A stretch of 64,000 bases of DNA, taken from Steromphala cineraria (Eukaryota; Mollusca; Gastropoda; Trochida; Trochidae). The position numbers were made by a program, and so were the translations under genes. The first letter of the stretch is position 1. Each line of letters opens with the position of its first letter. Where the stretch lies: assembly GCA_916613615.1 (NCBI GenBank), contig OU744725.1, positions 73,576,280 through 73,640,279 of the forward strand. Direction: 5' to 3'. Positions 1 through 11,035 of the stretch are shown here, piece after piece. Under the pieces are notes generated by a model. That model saw only the letters and a list, made by a program, of their open reading frames with translations, ran no database searches and was not told where the DNA came from.

Positions 1-141
1 TTGAAGAATAGGAATAATTTACAAACAGAAAAGGGCATTCATCTATATTTTACAATAATCCAAATATTTCCAAACAATTTGGATGACATGGTGTCGAATG
101 AACAAATCATGTTTGAGAGTTTGTATAAACAAATTATATCT

Positions 142-361
142 TTAAAGGGTCAGTAGCACCAATCATGCATAGTTAGAGAAGAAATTATAAAGATTCACAT
201 TGATTGCCATTTTTGTGTGAACACATTCATTTTGTCTAAGAAAAATGTATCACATGGCTGAACTTTACATCATTCATTTATTACTGCTTTTTTTATTTGA
301 AATACAATGCCTATCAATTAAAACCATTTGTTTTCATTTTCCTGACAACGTGCTACTGACC
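142..361. repeat. Short TTAA-associated MITE-like element, copy 1
   Basis: The element begins with TTAA followed by AGGGTCAGTAGCAC and ends with the inverted counterpart GTGCTACTGACC, giving a roughly 215-bp element with no coding capacity. The same ends occur at 33414-34205 (inverted orientation inside) and at 5165-5181. The interior (for example 'gattcacat...gccatttttgtgtgaac') matches 4960-5090. The right end lacks an obvious TTAA, so it may be eroded. It lies in the intron just upstream of the exon at 390. A piggyBac-like origin is an inference from the TTAA flank only. Confidence 0.55.
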
Positions 362-389
362 ACAATATTTCCACCTTTCCATTTTGCAG

Positions 390-488
390 ATGGCAGTCTA
401 CCCTGGACAGACGGGCTGATAGACAGATCTGCTGCTGACCTGGTGCTGTATAGGGTGAAACATGGGGACACGACGACCATTGTACTAG
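390..488 (+). CDS. Internal exon (33 codons) of an unrecognised protein-coding gene
   Basis: A 99-bp open segment is bounded by a pyrimidine-rich acceptor (ccacctttccattttgcag) and a good donor (CTAG|gtaaaa). Both borders are phase 1, so the exon is symmetric. The translation runs from about GSLPWTDGL to HGDTTTIVLG and looks like real protein, with balanced composition and no low complexity. I do not recognise the family. The acceptors at 3078 and 8893 are in the same phase, so this exon can join either of them in frame. The upstream part of the gene lies outside the window. The codons open upstream of the acceptor are intron. Confidence 0.5.
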
Positions 489-3077
489 GTAAAATACGTA
501 ACTGGTGTTTTGAAGGCTGATTCCCTGCCACACTAAGACACAAGTGGGAAACGTTTTGTGTAAGATACTTAATTCATGATTTGTTTAAGCACCAGTATAA
601 TTGGGTACCTGGTTTGGGATTGATGACAATGTGACAGGAAACTACAGATAACTACAAAGCACTTTAAGTGGCTGCTTGGCTCAGTGTGGTGTATCTTAAT
701 AGAAGGTCGACATAACAGACCGAGAAAGTATACCTTCAGTGTCTCGTGTTATTTAAAAGTGGTATGACTATGATCTGATAAATGAGAATTCTGAAAACCA
801 AAACTGTTGGTAATTGATTTTCATCGTGATTGCAAGTTATAGGACTTCATGCCTGTGATATGGATGGTAAAGGAGTTTATAAGTCGACATTTTAGATATG
901 ATTTATGAAAAATTAGCAAACGCTAAAAAAAACTTAACCTATGAAAAATTTTAGTCTTTTTTTTAGGAGTTCAATCATTCAATTACCTTATTTGGAATTT
1001 TAAGAACAATAGTATTTACAACTGTCTGAAATAAAAGAAAATATCATATAATAAGGATTTATCAAAATATTGATTACCTCAAACTTTACTTCAAACTCTC
1101 AACTATATTTCAAATTATGTAAGTCTGAGTTTAGTTAAGCATTCAACATAACAGCATTATGAGCTGGTCATAAGTTTATTCACACAAAGACGTGCGGTGA
1201 AGATCTTCAATTTACAAAAACTCACAGTAAGCTCTGTTTAGCACCATGAAATAATACTGATGTACAGAATAATAATGATATGTGAAAACACTGAAACTTC
1301 AATGAAATATAAGGCTGATATAGCCAAGAATAACAACACTGATAGTGATGGGAGCGTACGTAAAAGATGTAAGGCTTTTGTCAATGTTGGGGAGACCAGG
1401 GTAAAGCGTGCCGTCGGGGCAAAGTGACTAAGCGTTATTTTCCCTTAACGATCGACTTATGGCGTGGTTTGTCAGTGCTTTCCACCGGGGATCTAAACTG
1501 TTTCTTTGCCCCGAGTGATCTAAAATGTTTCTTTATAGTAAACACATTTTAGTGCCCAAGTTATCAATTAAATTATCAAGAATATCGTTAAATAGAATTG
1601 TAATTTGTATCCTTTACTTTTCCTGTATTTGATTAAAAATGAAGTTTAAAATTCCATCAAAGGAAGTTTTTGGATAAGAAGTTCGAAAATATCGGTCCAT
1701 GACATTTAAAAACATTTTTGTCCTTGTGCAAAAAATACCTTTAGCATAACAATGGCTGTACGAGGCAAAACAACGCGGGAAAAGTAAGAATATGAGAAAT
1801 ATCAAGGATGTAGTCTAAATAACACTTAAACCTGATACTGATAGAAATGTCCTTTTCATGTTACAATTATATATTTATACATTTGAGATAAAATACATAC
1901 TTTATGGAGGTGTGTTTATCCTTTTTATTGCGGACGGCGCCGCTTGACAGACATTCCAAATTTCAAGAATTTGAATTCTGGGGAAAAGCAAAGGGAAGTT
2001 AGTATAAATTCCAAAAGGAAGCAGCTATAAATGGGTTTTGGAGACCTCAAAATACAATACACATGACATGACAATGAGCTTAAATGATTTCTAAATATCA
2101 AATTAGAATACAAGATGATTTGTCTAATTGTTCTTTGTTTATTATCCCCCGCCACGAAGTGGAAGCTAGGGGATATAAGTTTGAGCTCCGTCCGTGTGTC
2201 CGTCCGTCCGTCCGTCCGAGTTAAAGGGGACAGCTTTTCTCAGAAACTATTTAAGATCGGCTTACCAAATTTACTGTGTGTCTTGAGTGTATCAATGCCT
2301 TGAAGGAGTTCGAAAATCAAATCCGCGAAATTATTGTGTTATTGCCCATTTTCCGTGTTTTTGGACTCTGTTCGAGGGTGTCATCAAAGGTGACAACTTT
2401 TCTCAGAAACTATTTAAGATAGGCCGCACCAAACTTGCTGAGTGTCTTCATTGTGTCAATACCTTGATGATTTTATTTTTTGCGGAGTTATTGCCTGTGT
2501 TTGGTGTTTTGGACTCTGTTCGAGGATGTCAAAAACTATTTAAGATAGAATAACAACATTTGCACTGTGTCTTTAGGGTATTAATACATCGATGGAGTTT
2601 AAAAAATGAGGTAAATGCAATTACTTATTACAGAGTTACATCCCATTTAGGAAAATATTGGGAGCTTTGATGAAAACTTATTTGGCGGGGGATGTTGATG
2701 ACCATGTCTTCTTGTTTAAACAATATGGGGAATCAGTTAGATGAAAAAAATGATAGATAAAGAGTCTGATTGATTTTGAAAATTTGACAAACATCAATTA
2801 CTATACTAAAATTCAATCTACATGAAGAGAATTATTGGAACTTTAAACTTTGATTATTTATTAATATCTATATAATGATGATAACACTATAGTGTTCTAA
2901 TAAAATTCACTCATTGCCCAATGCAATGTTGACAAATCTAAACATTATGATAAACGTTTTGAGACATCAAACTTATTCAACATATCTGGTTATAAATAAT
3001 GTTTCAATATGAACACAAGTAATATTAGGTTTTAAGTTAGTTTATTTTCTTTCGTATAAATCCCCGTAAGTCAGCAG
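489..3077. other. Intron-like noncoding stretch
   Basis: AT-rich sequence with no coding signal in any frame. It holds the ATCCCCCGCCA-bounded repeat listed separately, and around 1388-1525 a G-rich motif (ggggagaccagggtaaagcg, then ccccgagtgatc) that resembles the motif near 25417, so it may be a relic of the same dispersed family. Nothing else was supported. Confidence 0.5.
2144..2693 (+). repeat. Dispersed element with ATCCCCCGCCA / TGGCGGGGGAT ends, copy 1
   Basis: The ends are exact inverted repeats of 11 bp. The left end forms a small hairpin (ATCCCCCGCCACGAAGTGG ... ggggatat), followed by a CCGT microsatellite (about 2190-2216) and three imperfect tandem units starting near 2223, 2386 and 2530, each carrying 'cagaaactatttaagat' or close variants. 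A second copy with the same ends in the opposite orientation is at 34725-35776. No open reading frame of note. I recall such elements from mollusc genomes, but this was not checked. Confidence 0.6.
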
Positions 3078-3190
3078 AAGAACCGTTGATGATCACCCTG
3101 CTACAGATACGACAGAAGACCATAGGAGGATATCAGGGAATAGGTTGTAGCATAAGCGGAGACATATACGCTGATGTGGCAGGATGGTAG
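3078..3190 (+). CDS. Probable exon ending in an in-frame stop (alternative terminal exon?)
   Basis: After the acceptor 'gtcagcag' the frame that continues the exon at 390-488 (G + AA = Glu) stays open for about 36 codons. It includes EPLMITLLQIRQ and YQGIGCSISGDIYADVAGW, then stops at TAG (3188-3190). The composition is protein-like and matches no family I recognise. A possible donor, GGATG|gtagat at 3187, is in phase 2 and would not fit the next exon's phase. The segment is therefore either a terminal exon of one isoform, or it uses the weak upstream phase-1 donor G|gttgta. Exon status rests only on frame and acceptor. Confidence 0.35.
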
Positions 3191-3360
3191 ATGATGGGCA
3201 GATGGTGTTCAATTTAGCTTACAATTCTCATTAGTGATCCAAACGTTGATTTGTGTCATATTTTATTTTGTTTTAGTGCATGCAGTTTAATTGAATTAAC
3301 AGTAGTTAATTAGTAAATATTACACACTAGGAAGGGTTTACTGTTAATACTTGAATATAG

Positions 3361-3481
3361 CCTGCCTTGAATAAACGCCGGGGTTACGCCACGTTGAAAT
3401 AAATAATCACCTGCCTTGAATAAACGCCAGGGTTAAGCCATGTTGAAATAAATAATCGCCTGCGTTCAATAATCACCGGGT
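3361..3481. repeat. Tandem repeat, about 49-bp unit, 2.5 copies
   Basis: Units start at 3361 and 3410 with cctgccttgaataaacgcc and carry 'gaaataaataatc' at the end. A third, degenerate partial unit starts near 3459 (cctgcgttcaataatcaccg). Confidence 0.8.
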
Positions 3482-6430
3482 TTGAAGACAATTATTGAAA
3501 TTTTAAAAATACTTTGATAAATGTTTATAAAGTGAAATGGGGCCCGGCTATATGTGTCTTGTTCAATGGCTGCGTATTGAATAGGAAACCTTTGTCTAAG
3601 TCTAGGTCATCATTCAGCAATATTCACGCCATGAAATAAAAAGGGTATAAATATTAATTTAATTAAGGTACCACCATCACTTTGATATTGCCTGGACAAT
3701 ATTTGAATCTAGAATAAGTGTAGCATATATGCATTAATTCGGAGTACGTGCAAGATGGAAAGAGCATTTTTCCTCATCTTTTTTAAAGATCATAGCGTTT
3801 TATACAATACTGAGTAAACGAGTCCAAACCAAGCCAACACCATACTACGTGACAATTGCATGATATTTTGAGTTCAAAAACTTTTAGTAAACATCTGTAA
3901 TAGCTGTTTAATTGTTCATAGCACTAGTCAAGTACAACACGAAAACGAAGCGGGTGGTCTCATTATATTCAAGGGATTGCCACAGTTGGCCTGGTATTTG
4001 TGTGTCTGCGTATATATATATACATTTAAAACAAAGTTACGTAAACGTTAATATAGTTTTGTTTTCGTACTTCGCTGGTGAAAGTCTCCAATAGTTGACT
4101 AATTTACGGAAGGTCTCCAATAGTTTGTTGGACCGATGCCAAGAATGTTGCCGTCGAAATCAATGCGCTCGAACGCAACTACCCGAATCCCGAGAAAAGT
4201 GCTGAAATCCAAAAGTGAGTGCAAAACTAATGGCGACTTGGACGTAACCGGCCAACAAGCATCGCAAAAGTTTATTAAAGTTTAAAGGGATATGTGCGAG
4301 GTTATCTAACAAAAACGAAAATAAGGCATTTTAAACGCAAGAAAATGGAAATACACCGCATGTTATGTGAAAAAATAAAAAATCCTATCTAAAACAGTGT
4401 TTAGAATGTACAATGCATATTACAATATTTAATAAGTTAAACAGACATAAAAGTTCATGGATGTTTATTGAAACAAAGGACTAAAAACATCATCTTTATA
4501 AAAAGAAGAATATATAGTTATTGTTGGACATATGTCCTGATTATTGGATAAATGTTTTTCTCCTCATATTAAATGCTTATGTAATGATACCGTTAAGTTG
4601 ATATACGATTATACTATTTATACCTAATAACGAGATTATATGATATATACTAAATTTGTTTTTGTTATTATCTCTATCGAATGAATTTTTAATCACCAAA
4701 GTCACGGAATGAATTTTTAATCACCAAATTCAAATGTCTCTTAATGTCTTAACTAAATGCTAGGTATTCAATTATTACTGAGTAAGTACTACATATGAAT
4801 TCATATGTCATTTCTAATTATCTTTTAATACATAAGCACTTTTTTTGATGATTTTTATTTTTATTTTTACACGGATAATTGTAAGTTAATGTTAAATTTA
4901 TTATTTTGACAGTGTCAAAAATCTCATTACACAAGCCAATCATCCATAGTCAGAGGACAAAGTATGAAGATTCACATGAAATCCATTGGCGGCCATTTAG
5001 TGTGAACACCTTTAATTCAGTTTGTGTAAGAAAATGACTCGCATGACTAAACTTTACGTGATGTATTTGAATTATTACTGCTCCATTTAGTTTAAATACA
5101 TTGTCTTTCAATTGGAACCAAAATTTTTTTTTTATGTTCCTGACATCACCTTTTATTCCCCCTAAAAACGTGCTACTGCCCATTTAAATTAAGATTTTTC
5201 TCTTAATCATGAATGATAATTCAAAAATAGGATATGGTACACGCTATTTGCTTCGTATTTGTAATTACGATTGAGGGTGTTCTTGTTTCTTTTTATTTAA
5301 GCGTACTACTTCCAATTAAGGAATTATATACCTATGTCCATTTCCCCAATAGGATTATCCTTTCTTAGTTCTGATGTTTATTATTCACACACACAAAAAG
5401 AAATATTGCTCTATTTATTGCAAACAAATGACATAATAAAACTTTTAAAATAAAAAAAAATTATCAAATGAAATCAAATAATATACGTTAAATGTAAAAT
5501 GTGTAAAATGCATTATAGATTCGACGAAGTAAATTAATGTAAATCATAATGAATTAATATGTACTTACTTTAACTAGACAAACCTATTCTGTACGGATGT
5601 TTACTTGATAGGGGAGTGTTTGAAACTAACAGTCAAGAAGATCATGAAATACATTATAGAACATAAGTCGCAATTAGTTTTGCACATGAAAAGTTGGGTT
5701 GTGGCAATAATTTTTGCAGCAGGAACTCGTTTACTTAAACTTTGTTTTAAGTAGGAGAAAGTCCTCAAACTGGCCATTAGTTTTGCACGTGGGCATGTTT
5801 TCGACCTAACGGCCTCAAACATGCTCCACGTGCAAAACTAATGGCCAGTTTTCGAACATTCTCCTACACGTACAATGTCTACTGGGTTTCTGAAAGTGTC
5901 TGGGTAGTGGCTGTCCCGTAATGAAGTATAATCATGGTAGAGGAGTTTTACAGCAGTAGATTTGATATATATATTGACTGCAGGCACTGTTACTTGACCG
6001 ACGCCATCTTTGTTAAATTTACGATTTAAAAAATATCAAGTTGCATCACCTCCTTTGCTGTCATAATTTTTGACGGATTTTTTTTAACGATTTTTTATGT
6101 GCTGCGATCTTTAAGTGAAAGGCAAATGAACAAAATGATCAATTTACCAAGTTTCGAACGATACGAACGTTGAGTGAAACAGGGCCCAGGGTTTTGGTAG
6201 TTCGTCGAATACATACATGTAGATTGTAAATATAAATGTTTTATGTTTGCAGTACAATCTGTTCTAAATATGTTCAACATGTATTTATCACATAGCTCGC
6301 TAAACAAAGATAAAACCATATATCAAACATAAATCTCTTAAAAAGTAATACATGTATATGTCTATGAAATTATGAAATATATGAATTACTATTATAAGAT
6401 ATTATTAATTTGTTTGACGAAAGCCAATCA
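3482..6430. other. Noncoding AT-rich stretch with repeats
   Basis: No coding exon was recognised. A 27-bp direct duplication (gaatgaatttttaatcacca) lies at about 4680-4730. The region 4900-5181 is a diverged member of the 142-361 / 33414-34205 family, sharing 'gacagtgtcaaaaatctcat', 'acaagccaatcatcc' and the end cgtgctactgccc. The hairpin at 5751-5867 is listed separately. Confidence 0.5.
5751..5867. repeat. Foldback (hairpin) with about 50-bp arms
   Basis: The left arm 5751-5800 (gtaggagaaag ... ggccattagttttgcacgtg ... gcatgttt) is the imperfect reverse complement of 5817-5867 (aaacatgc ... cacgtgcaaaactaatggcc ... ctcctac), with a 16-nt loop. The core 'tgcaaaactaatggc' also occurs alone near 4220, so it may be a dispersed foldback family. 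Confidence 0.8.
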
Positions 6431-8880
6431 GTTTTACAATTTACCTTTTTTGTAAAATTTAGCGGATATTTTATCACCAAACTATTTGAAACATGTTTTA
6501 GATGTCAGTTGTGCCTATTTCGGCAACCTATTTCGGCCTAAGAGTAATTGAAGGGTCCGGATGACGGGGTATCTAAAACATCAATAAAATGCCACATTTT
6601 ACTTGAAAATGATTGAAATGAAGATATTCTCACAGCTAAAATGATTTATTATAAATCAACCATTTCCTTGAAGCCTTGAGTTTGGTTGCAGAACGTACAA
6701 TCACAATGAAATCGAGTGGTTTTCGAGTTTGGTTGCAGTCCCTATAGGCAACTGCAACCAAATTATTTTCTAGCAATTATCCATCATTTTTCGTGTCTTG
6801 ACAAACACTAATTTGGTTGCAGAGATTTTAGTTGCTTGTTAATTAGCAAAGAGGCAAGTTTGGTTGCAGGAGTTTTATAATTTACCTTATTTTACGTGAA
6901 AACAAAAACAAATCAGGATTTTCATTTTGACAGATTCCCTCTCGCACTGTGAGTGACGTAATGCCATGCGGTATGTAACGTGTCCTACAATTGGTTGATT
7001 CAATCTCAAACATTTCCAACAATATTTCAAATTTCCTAATTTTTGATTTATAATTGATTTTGTTCTGTTTTTGGATAGAAACCATTTGTTAAACTTACTC
7101 AATGATGTTTATTTTCTATCAAAATCATTTTGCAATTAAAGGGATTCCTGACAGCCAATGAGAATCGTTTTGAGATATGACAACAATTCGAATTCGCTAT
7201 GGGAGCACGTTGAAACACAGAAATGAAATTTAGGGATCAATTTGGTCAAATAATGTCAAAAGTACCTACCATGACATGCTTTATGATAGAAACTGTTAAA
7301 GTAATCAAGGTCAGTGAAATATTTCTATCCATAATGTCAGAAACACTTTCAAAACATGATGTGACATGATCGAAAACCGGACTCGATAGCGATCGGTAAG
7401 TGGCTTATGTGTCATTGAAATGTAAATAAAAAGCCAGGTAAGTGATCAACAGTTGTCAAATCATCATATATTCCATCTGCAACCAAATTTCTCTTCTGTT
7501 TGATAAAAACATGTATTTTCTTGGAAAAATAATTTGGTTGCAGGTGCCTATAGGGGACTGCAACCAAACTCGAAAATTATGTGATTTCATTGTGAATAAT
7601 CTTTCTGCAACCAAATTCAATGGTGTCATTCCATATATCATGGTATAGATAATTATCTCAGCTTTCAGAATATTCCAAATTGAGTCTTTTTCAAGAGCTA
7701 GGTTGCAGTTAACAGTCCTTTTTGACACCCCGTCACACGGACCCTTCAATTACTCTTAGGCCCCTATTTCAACAGTTATTGCTGTTTTTTGCCGAATGCG
7801 ATTGAGAAAGCAGCAGAATTATTGGTCAGTTTGTCAACCATCATAGTTTTTATTTATTTTGCTACTTTTAAAATATATAGTCACCAAAGTATGCAAATCT
7901 GTAAAATAGACATTTCAAGTTGCCATTTGTATATATTCCGGCAACACAATTTTAATAACATATTACGCCGATAATTGATCTTATTTACAAACCGGGACTC
8001 ACAGCTCTGAGAAAGCAGCTGAATCATCATTCATTTGTCAGCGATCAAACTTAAAATTTATTTGTGCAAGTATTGAATATTTTGTCATCAAAGTATTTGA
8101 AACTGTAAACAAAATATTTCAAGATGCCATTTGTATGTATTTTCACCAATGTTTTATACAAATAATTCGTATTTCGCAGACCGTGACTCCATCTTGAGAA
8201 AAAAACTGATTATGTAAATTCGAGTGGCAAACAAAATTAAATTTTTGTGTGCAATTATCTAATATTTTTACATAATTGTATTTAAAATATCTAAATATAG
8301 ATTTTAAGATGCCATTTGTACAGTTTTTATAAGAACAATTTGTTCTATGCTTAACGCAATTGGATCCATTTTGAGACCGACTCTCGGCAAAATCAGCTGT
8401 AGATCTAATATTGTGTTTTGCCGGATAAAACAAAAATTTTATTTTTTGTTCCAATGATCGATAATTTTGTCATAGAAATATTCAAAATACTGAAATAAAC
8501 ATTTCAAGATATTATTTGTATATGTTTGGATAACAAAATTTGTTTAGTCACAGGATAATCAACTCTAAAATATCAGACAGTTTTTTTGTTTGAGCGGTTG
8601 AACTAATTTTCAAAATATAGATATAATTATCAATTATTTTATCATAAAACTACTTAAAATATAAAAATAAACATTTTGATATGCCATTTGTTTATGTTTT
8701 GGTGAACATTTTCTTTTATTTGATGAACTCTGAAATTAGCCATTTTGTTTTTACTTTGCGCGGTTGAACAAAGTTTTAAAAAATCTTGGCAATTACAAAT
8801 AAAAATATCATCAAAATGTTTGAAATATCAACATAAAGATTTTAAGATGCTATTTGTATATGTTTAAATAACAACAAACA
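6430..8880. repeat. Old, diverged tandem array of about 170-205-bp units, split by a transposon
   Basis: A recurring motif (close to tttcaagatgccatttgtat, often followed by a run such as 'gttttggcaac' and preceded by 'tatttgaaa') is seen near 6490, 7911, 8117, 8302, 8501, 8675 and 8841. The units are strongly diverged. The run is interrupted at 6535-7762 by the foldback transposon and ends right at the acceptor of the SPRY-like exon at 8893. No coding capacity. Confidence 0.6.
6535..7762. mobile_element. Foldback DNA transposon, non-autonomous, 1,228 bp, 8-bp target duplication
   Basis: The ends are inverted repeats starting GGCCTAAGAGTAATTGAAGG and finishing with the complement (…CTCTTAGGCC), about 36 bp nearly identical. 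The flanks carry the 8-bp direct repeat CCTATTTC at 6527-6534 and 7763-7770. Inside, the arms contain further inverted blocks built on the motif TTTGGTTGCAG and its complement CTGCAACCAAA (around 6671, 6725, 6750, 6812, 6858 on the left and 7480, 7542, 7557, 7604 and 7692 on the right). It has no transposase. An 8-bp target duplication fits hAT-like or related superfamilies, but the family is not resolved. Confidence 0.85.
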
Positions 8881-8892
8881 TGTTTATTCCAG

Positions 8893-9593
8893 GCCGGGCG
8901 ATGATTCTCAACTCACAGAAAGTACACAGCGAGCTACAAGTGGAAGATTTTGGACGGGGACTGAACAACATGGCGCGGAGTGGAGAGAGAAACACTCCGG
9001 GTCAGTTCAAGGGGTTCTATGGGACTTGTAGCAGTCCGCTCCCCCTCCCTCGCTCCCCCTCCCCCCTCACGTCTCCCTCCTACTGGGAGACTCAATCTAA
9101 ACTGAGGTGGGGGCAGAGAGTCGGGTTCCCCCTGCTGGAGATGGGGGTGAAGGAGGGAGAGAGCAACATGGACGGGTTGGGCTGTGTTTCTGATCTCCCC
9201 GGCGGGGTCGGCGTGTCTGTGAGGGGCAGGTGTCCCCTTCACCCCGGCCGTCTCTGTATCTGGGCGATGAGGAGAGATCAGGAGAAGGAGAGGTGGGGGG
9301 GACATCAGGTTGGTAAGTGTGTCACTATCCCCCGCCCCACATCTGGTGAAGATCTCACATTCACCTTCGGGTTGGTGCTGGATGTGGGGAGGGGGAGGGT
9401 CGCGTTCCTAGACATGGGGAGGGAGAAACTCTTGTGTAAATTAGACCTGAAGTTCACCCAGCGGGTTTTCCCCATGTTTTACGTTGCTCCATACAACAAC
9501 CGCTGGGCTACAAGAATGAGACTGGTCAGCGGGCGCGAGATCTCCGTCACTGGCCAGAAAATACAACTCATTCAGCAGGCCTTGTCAGATTGA
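8893..9593 (+). CDS. Terminal exon of a host gene with a SPRY-like C-terminus
   Basis: The open segment of about 233 codons begins at an acceptor (tttattccag|GCCGGGCG) in phase 1 and ends at TGA 9591-9593. The N-terminal part is polar, with a proline/serine run (PLPLPRSPSPLTSPS) and a glycine-rich patch. The last about 100 residues show alternating hydrophobic strands (GLVLDVGRGRVAFLDMG, RVFPMFYVAPYNN, MRLVSGREI) that resemble the second half of a B30.2/SPRY beta-sandwich. That assignment is by pattern only, and the family of the whole protein is unknown. Base composition is much more GC-rich than the flanks, as expected of a real coding exon. The phase matches the donor at 488, so it is probably the 3' end of the gene that includes the exon at 390-488. 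An AATAAA is present at 9804-9809. Confidence 0.7.
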
Positions 9594-9790
9594 ATCTAGT
9601 TAGTTTATCTTGTTTTTATATGTTGTGAATTTGTAAATAATAATAAGTTAGAGTTATATCAAAATTAGAATGTTATTAAACAGACTTTGTTAATGTCGTT
9701 AGTTTGTGACCTCAGTTAGAATATGGAATGATGATTGTGTAAAAAAGTAAGAGATACGTGCATGAAAATACACTAATTGTATTTCTTAGG

Positions 9791-10215
9791 ACCTAACATG
9801 AAAAATAAATATACATTTGAACCCCTTTTAAATACTTTTGGAAGATAAAAACCCAATTTTAATCATAACGAATGTCCGTCAGTAACCGCGACTTGTTGAG
9901 TGAAGAGGCCTTCAAATGTTCATTCTCATCTCTGTAAAAAACGAACGATTTGTTGAAAAATTGTCTAATATCTGTTTTATAGTGTTGTCACTGTATTCAT
10001 TATAACATAATATGAAAAACAAATATACATTTGAACCCCTTTTAATTACATTTGGAAGATAAAAACCCAATTTCAATCACTACGAAAGTCCGTCAGACAC
10101 CGCGGCTTGTTGAGTGGAGCGGCCTGTAGCAAACAAACAAAAATGGTCCAATATCTGATTCAAAGTGTTGTTGTTGTATTTATTAAAAACATAATGTGAA
10201 AAACTAGACCATATT
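9791..10215. repeat. Imperfect tandem repeat, about 213-bp period, 2+ copies
   Basis: 9791-9912 and 10004-10125 share 'atatacatttgaacccctt', 'agataaaaacccaattt' and 'cttgttgagtg' in the same order. A third, degenerate start (aacataatgtgaaaaac) is near 10189. It lies just 3' of the SPRY-like exon. Confidence 0.75.
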
Positions 10216-11031
10216 TGCAGACTTTTAAGCATTGTTTAACAATTTATTCATGTTCTTGTAATTTGGTTGTGGCTGACATGACTTAAAACCTATTAATTGT
10301 CGTGGAAATATAAAAAAAACAAATTCAGGCATGAAATTATAAACAAGTTTAATAAACATCATCTATGAACATGCATTGTTAATGAAACGTTTATAAAAAA
10401 CAATGGTGTTATCGTTTGGAAAAGAGACACGCATATGAATTTAGCAAAAAAAAAAAAATTCTTTATTATTTCAGTAACGATTCATGTACAGGCTATTGAG
10501 AATCCCTACAAAATCGAAAAACATGTCAGTACACGACTTGAATAATGTTTTTTTTTTATTTTACCCATCAATGTCAATTTTTCTACCTAACATTTATATA
10601 CAACTGTTTTTCAGCCCTAATGCATTTTCAGAGGATGATATTATAAAACACATCAGGCAAGTAAATTTATGCATTATACGCGTATGGCAGGATTTCCCGC
10701 TTGTTCTACAGCGGATTGTGACGTAATGTTGCTCGTGCCTATCAGCTGCGTATGATGTCATTATATTCAAAGAAGGCTAATCTTCGGGTGAATCTTCGTG
10801 TTTTCAAGCGCCAAAATATCCGTGTAATAGGCCTATTGCTCAGGGAGTGCGTCATGTCTTAACTTTATCAAAACCAGTTAGTACGCATATTCACACACGC
10901 ATACATTCACACACATTCAAACGCGCACGCATCAACACACTCGCATGAATATCATTATAAAAGCAAAATTTAAAATAAGCATAGAATACAAAGCGACTAT
11001 ATAGTCAGTTGATATATTTCGTCTTCTAAAC
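10216..11031. other. Noncoding stretch left of the retrovirus
   Basis: AT-rich. Nothing supported except a CA-rich low-complexity run around 10890-10945 (cacacgc / acattcacacac). Confidence 0.5.
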
Positions 11032-11035
11032 ATAT
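11032..11035. repeat. Target-site duplication (ATAT), left
   Basis: ATAT directly precedes the left LTR and is repeated at 24063-24066 after the right LTR. Both flanks are AT-rich, so the match is suggestive rather than decisive. Confidence 0.6.

Noticed and set aside
8934..9305. 123-codon minus-strand frame opposite the SPRY-like exon
   Set aside because: Shadow of a GC-rich coding exon; the plus-strand frame has an acceptor, matching phase and domain-like pattern.
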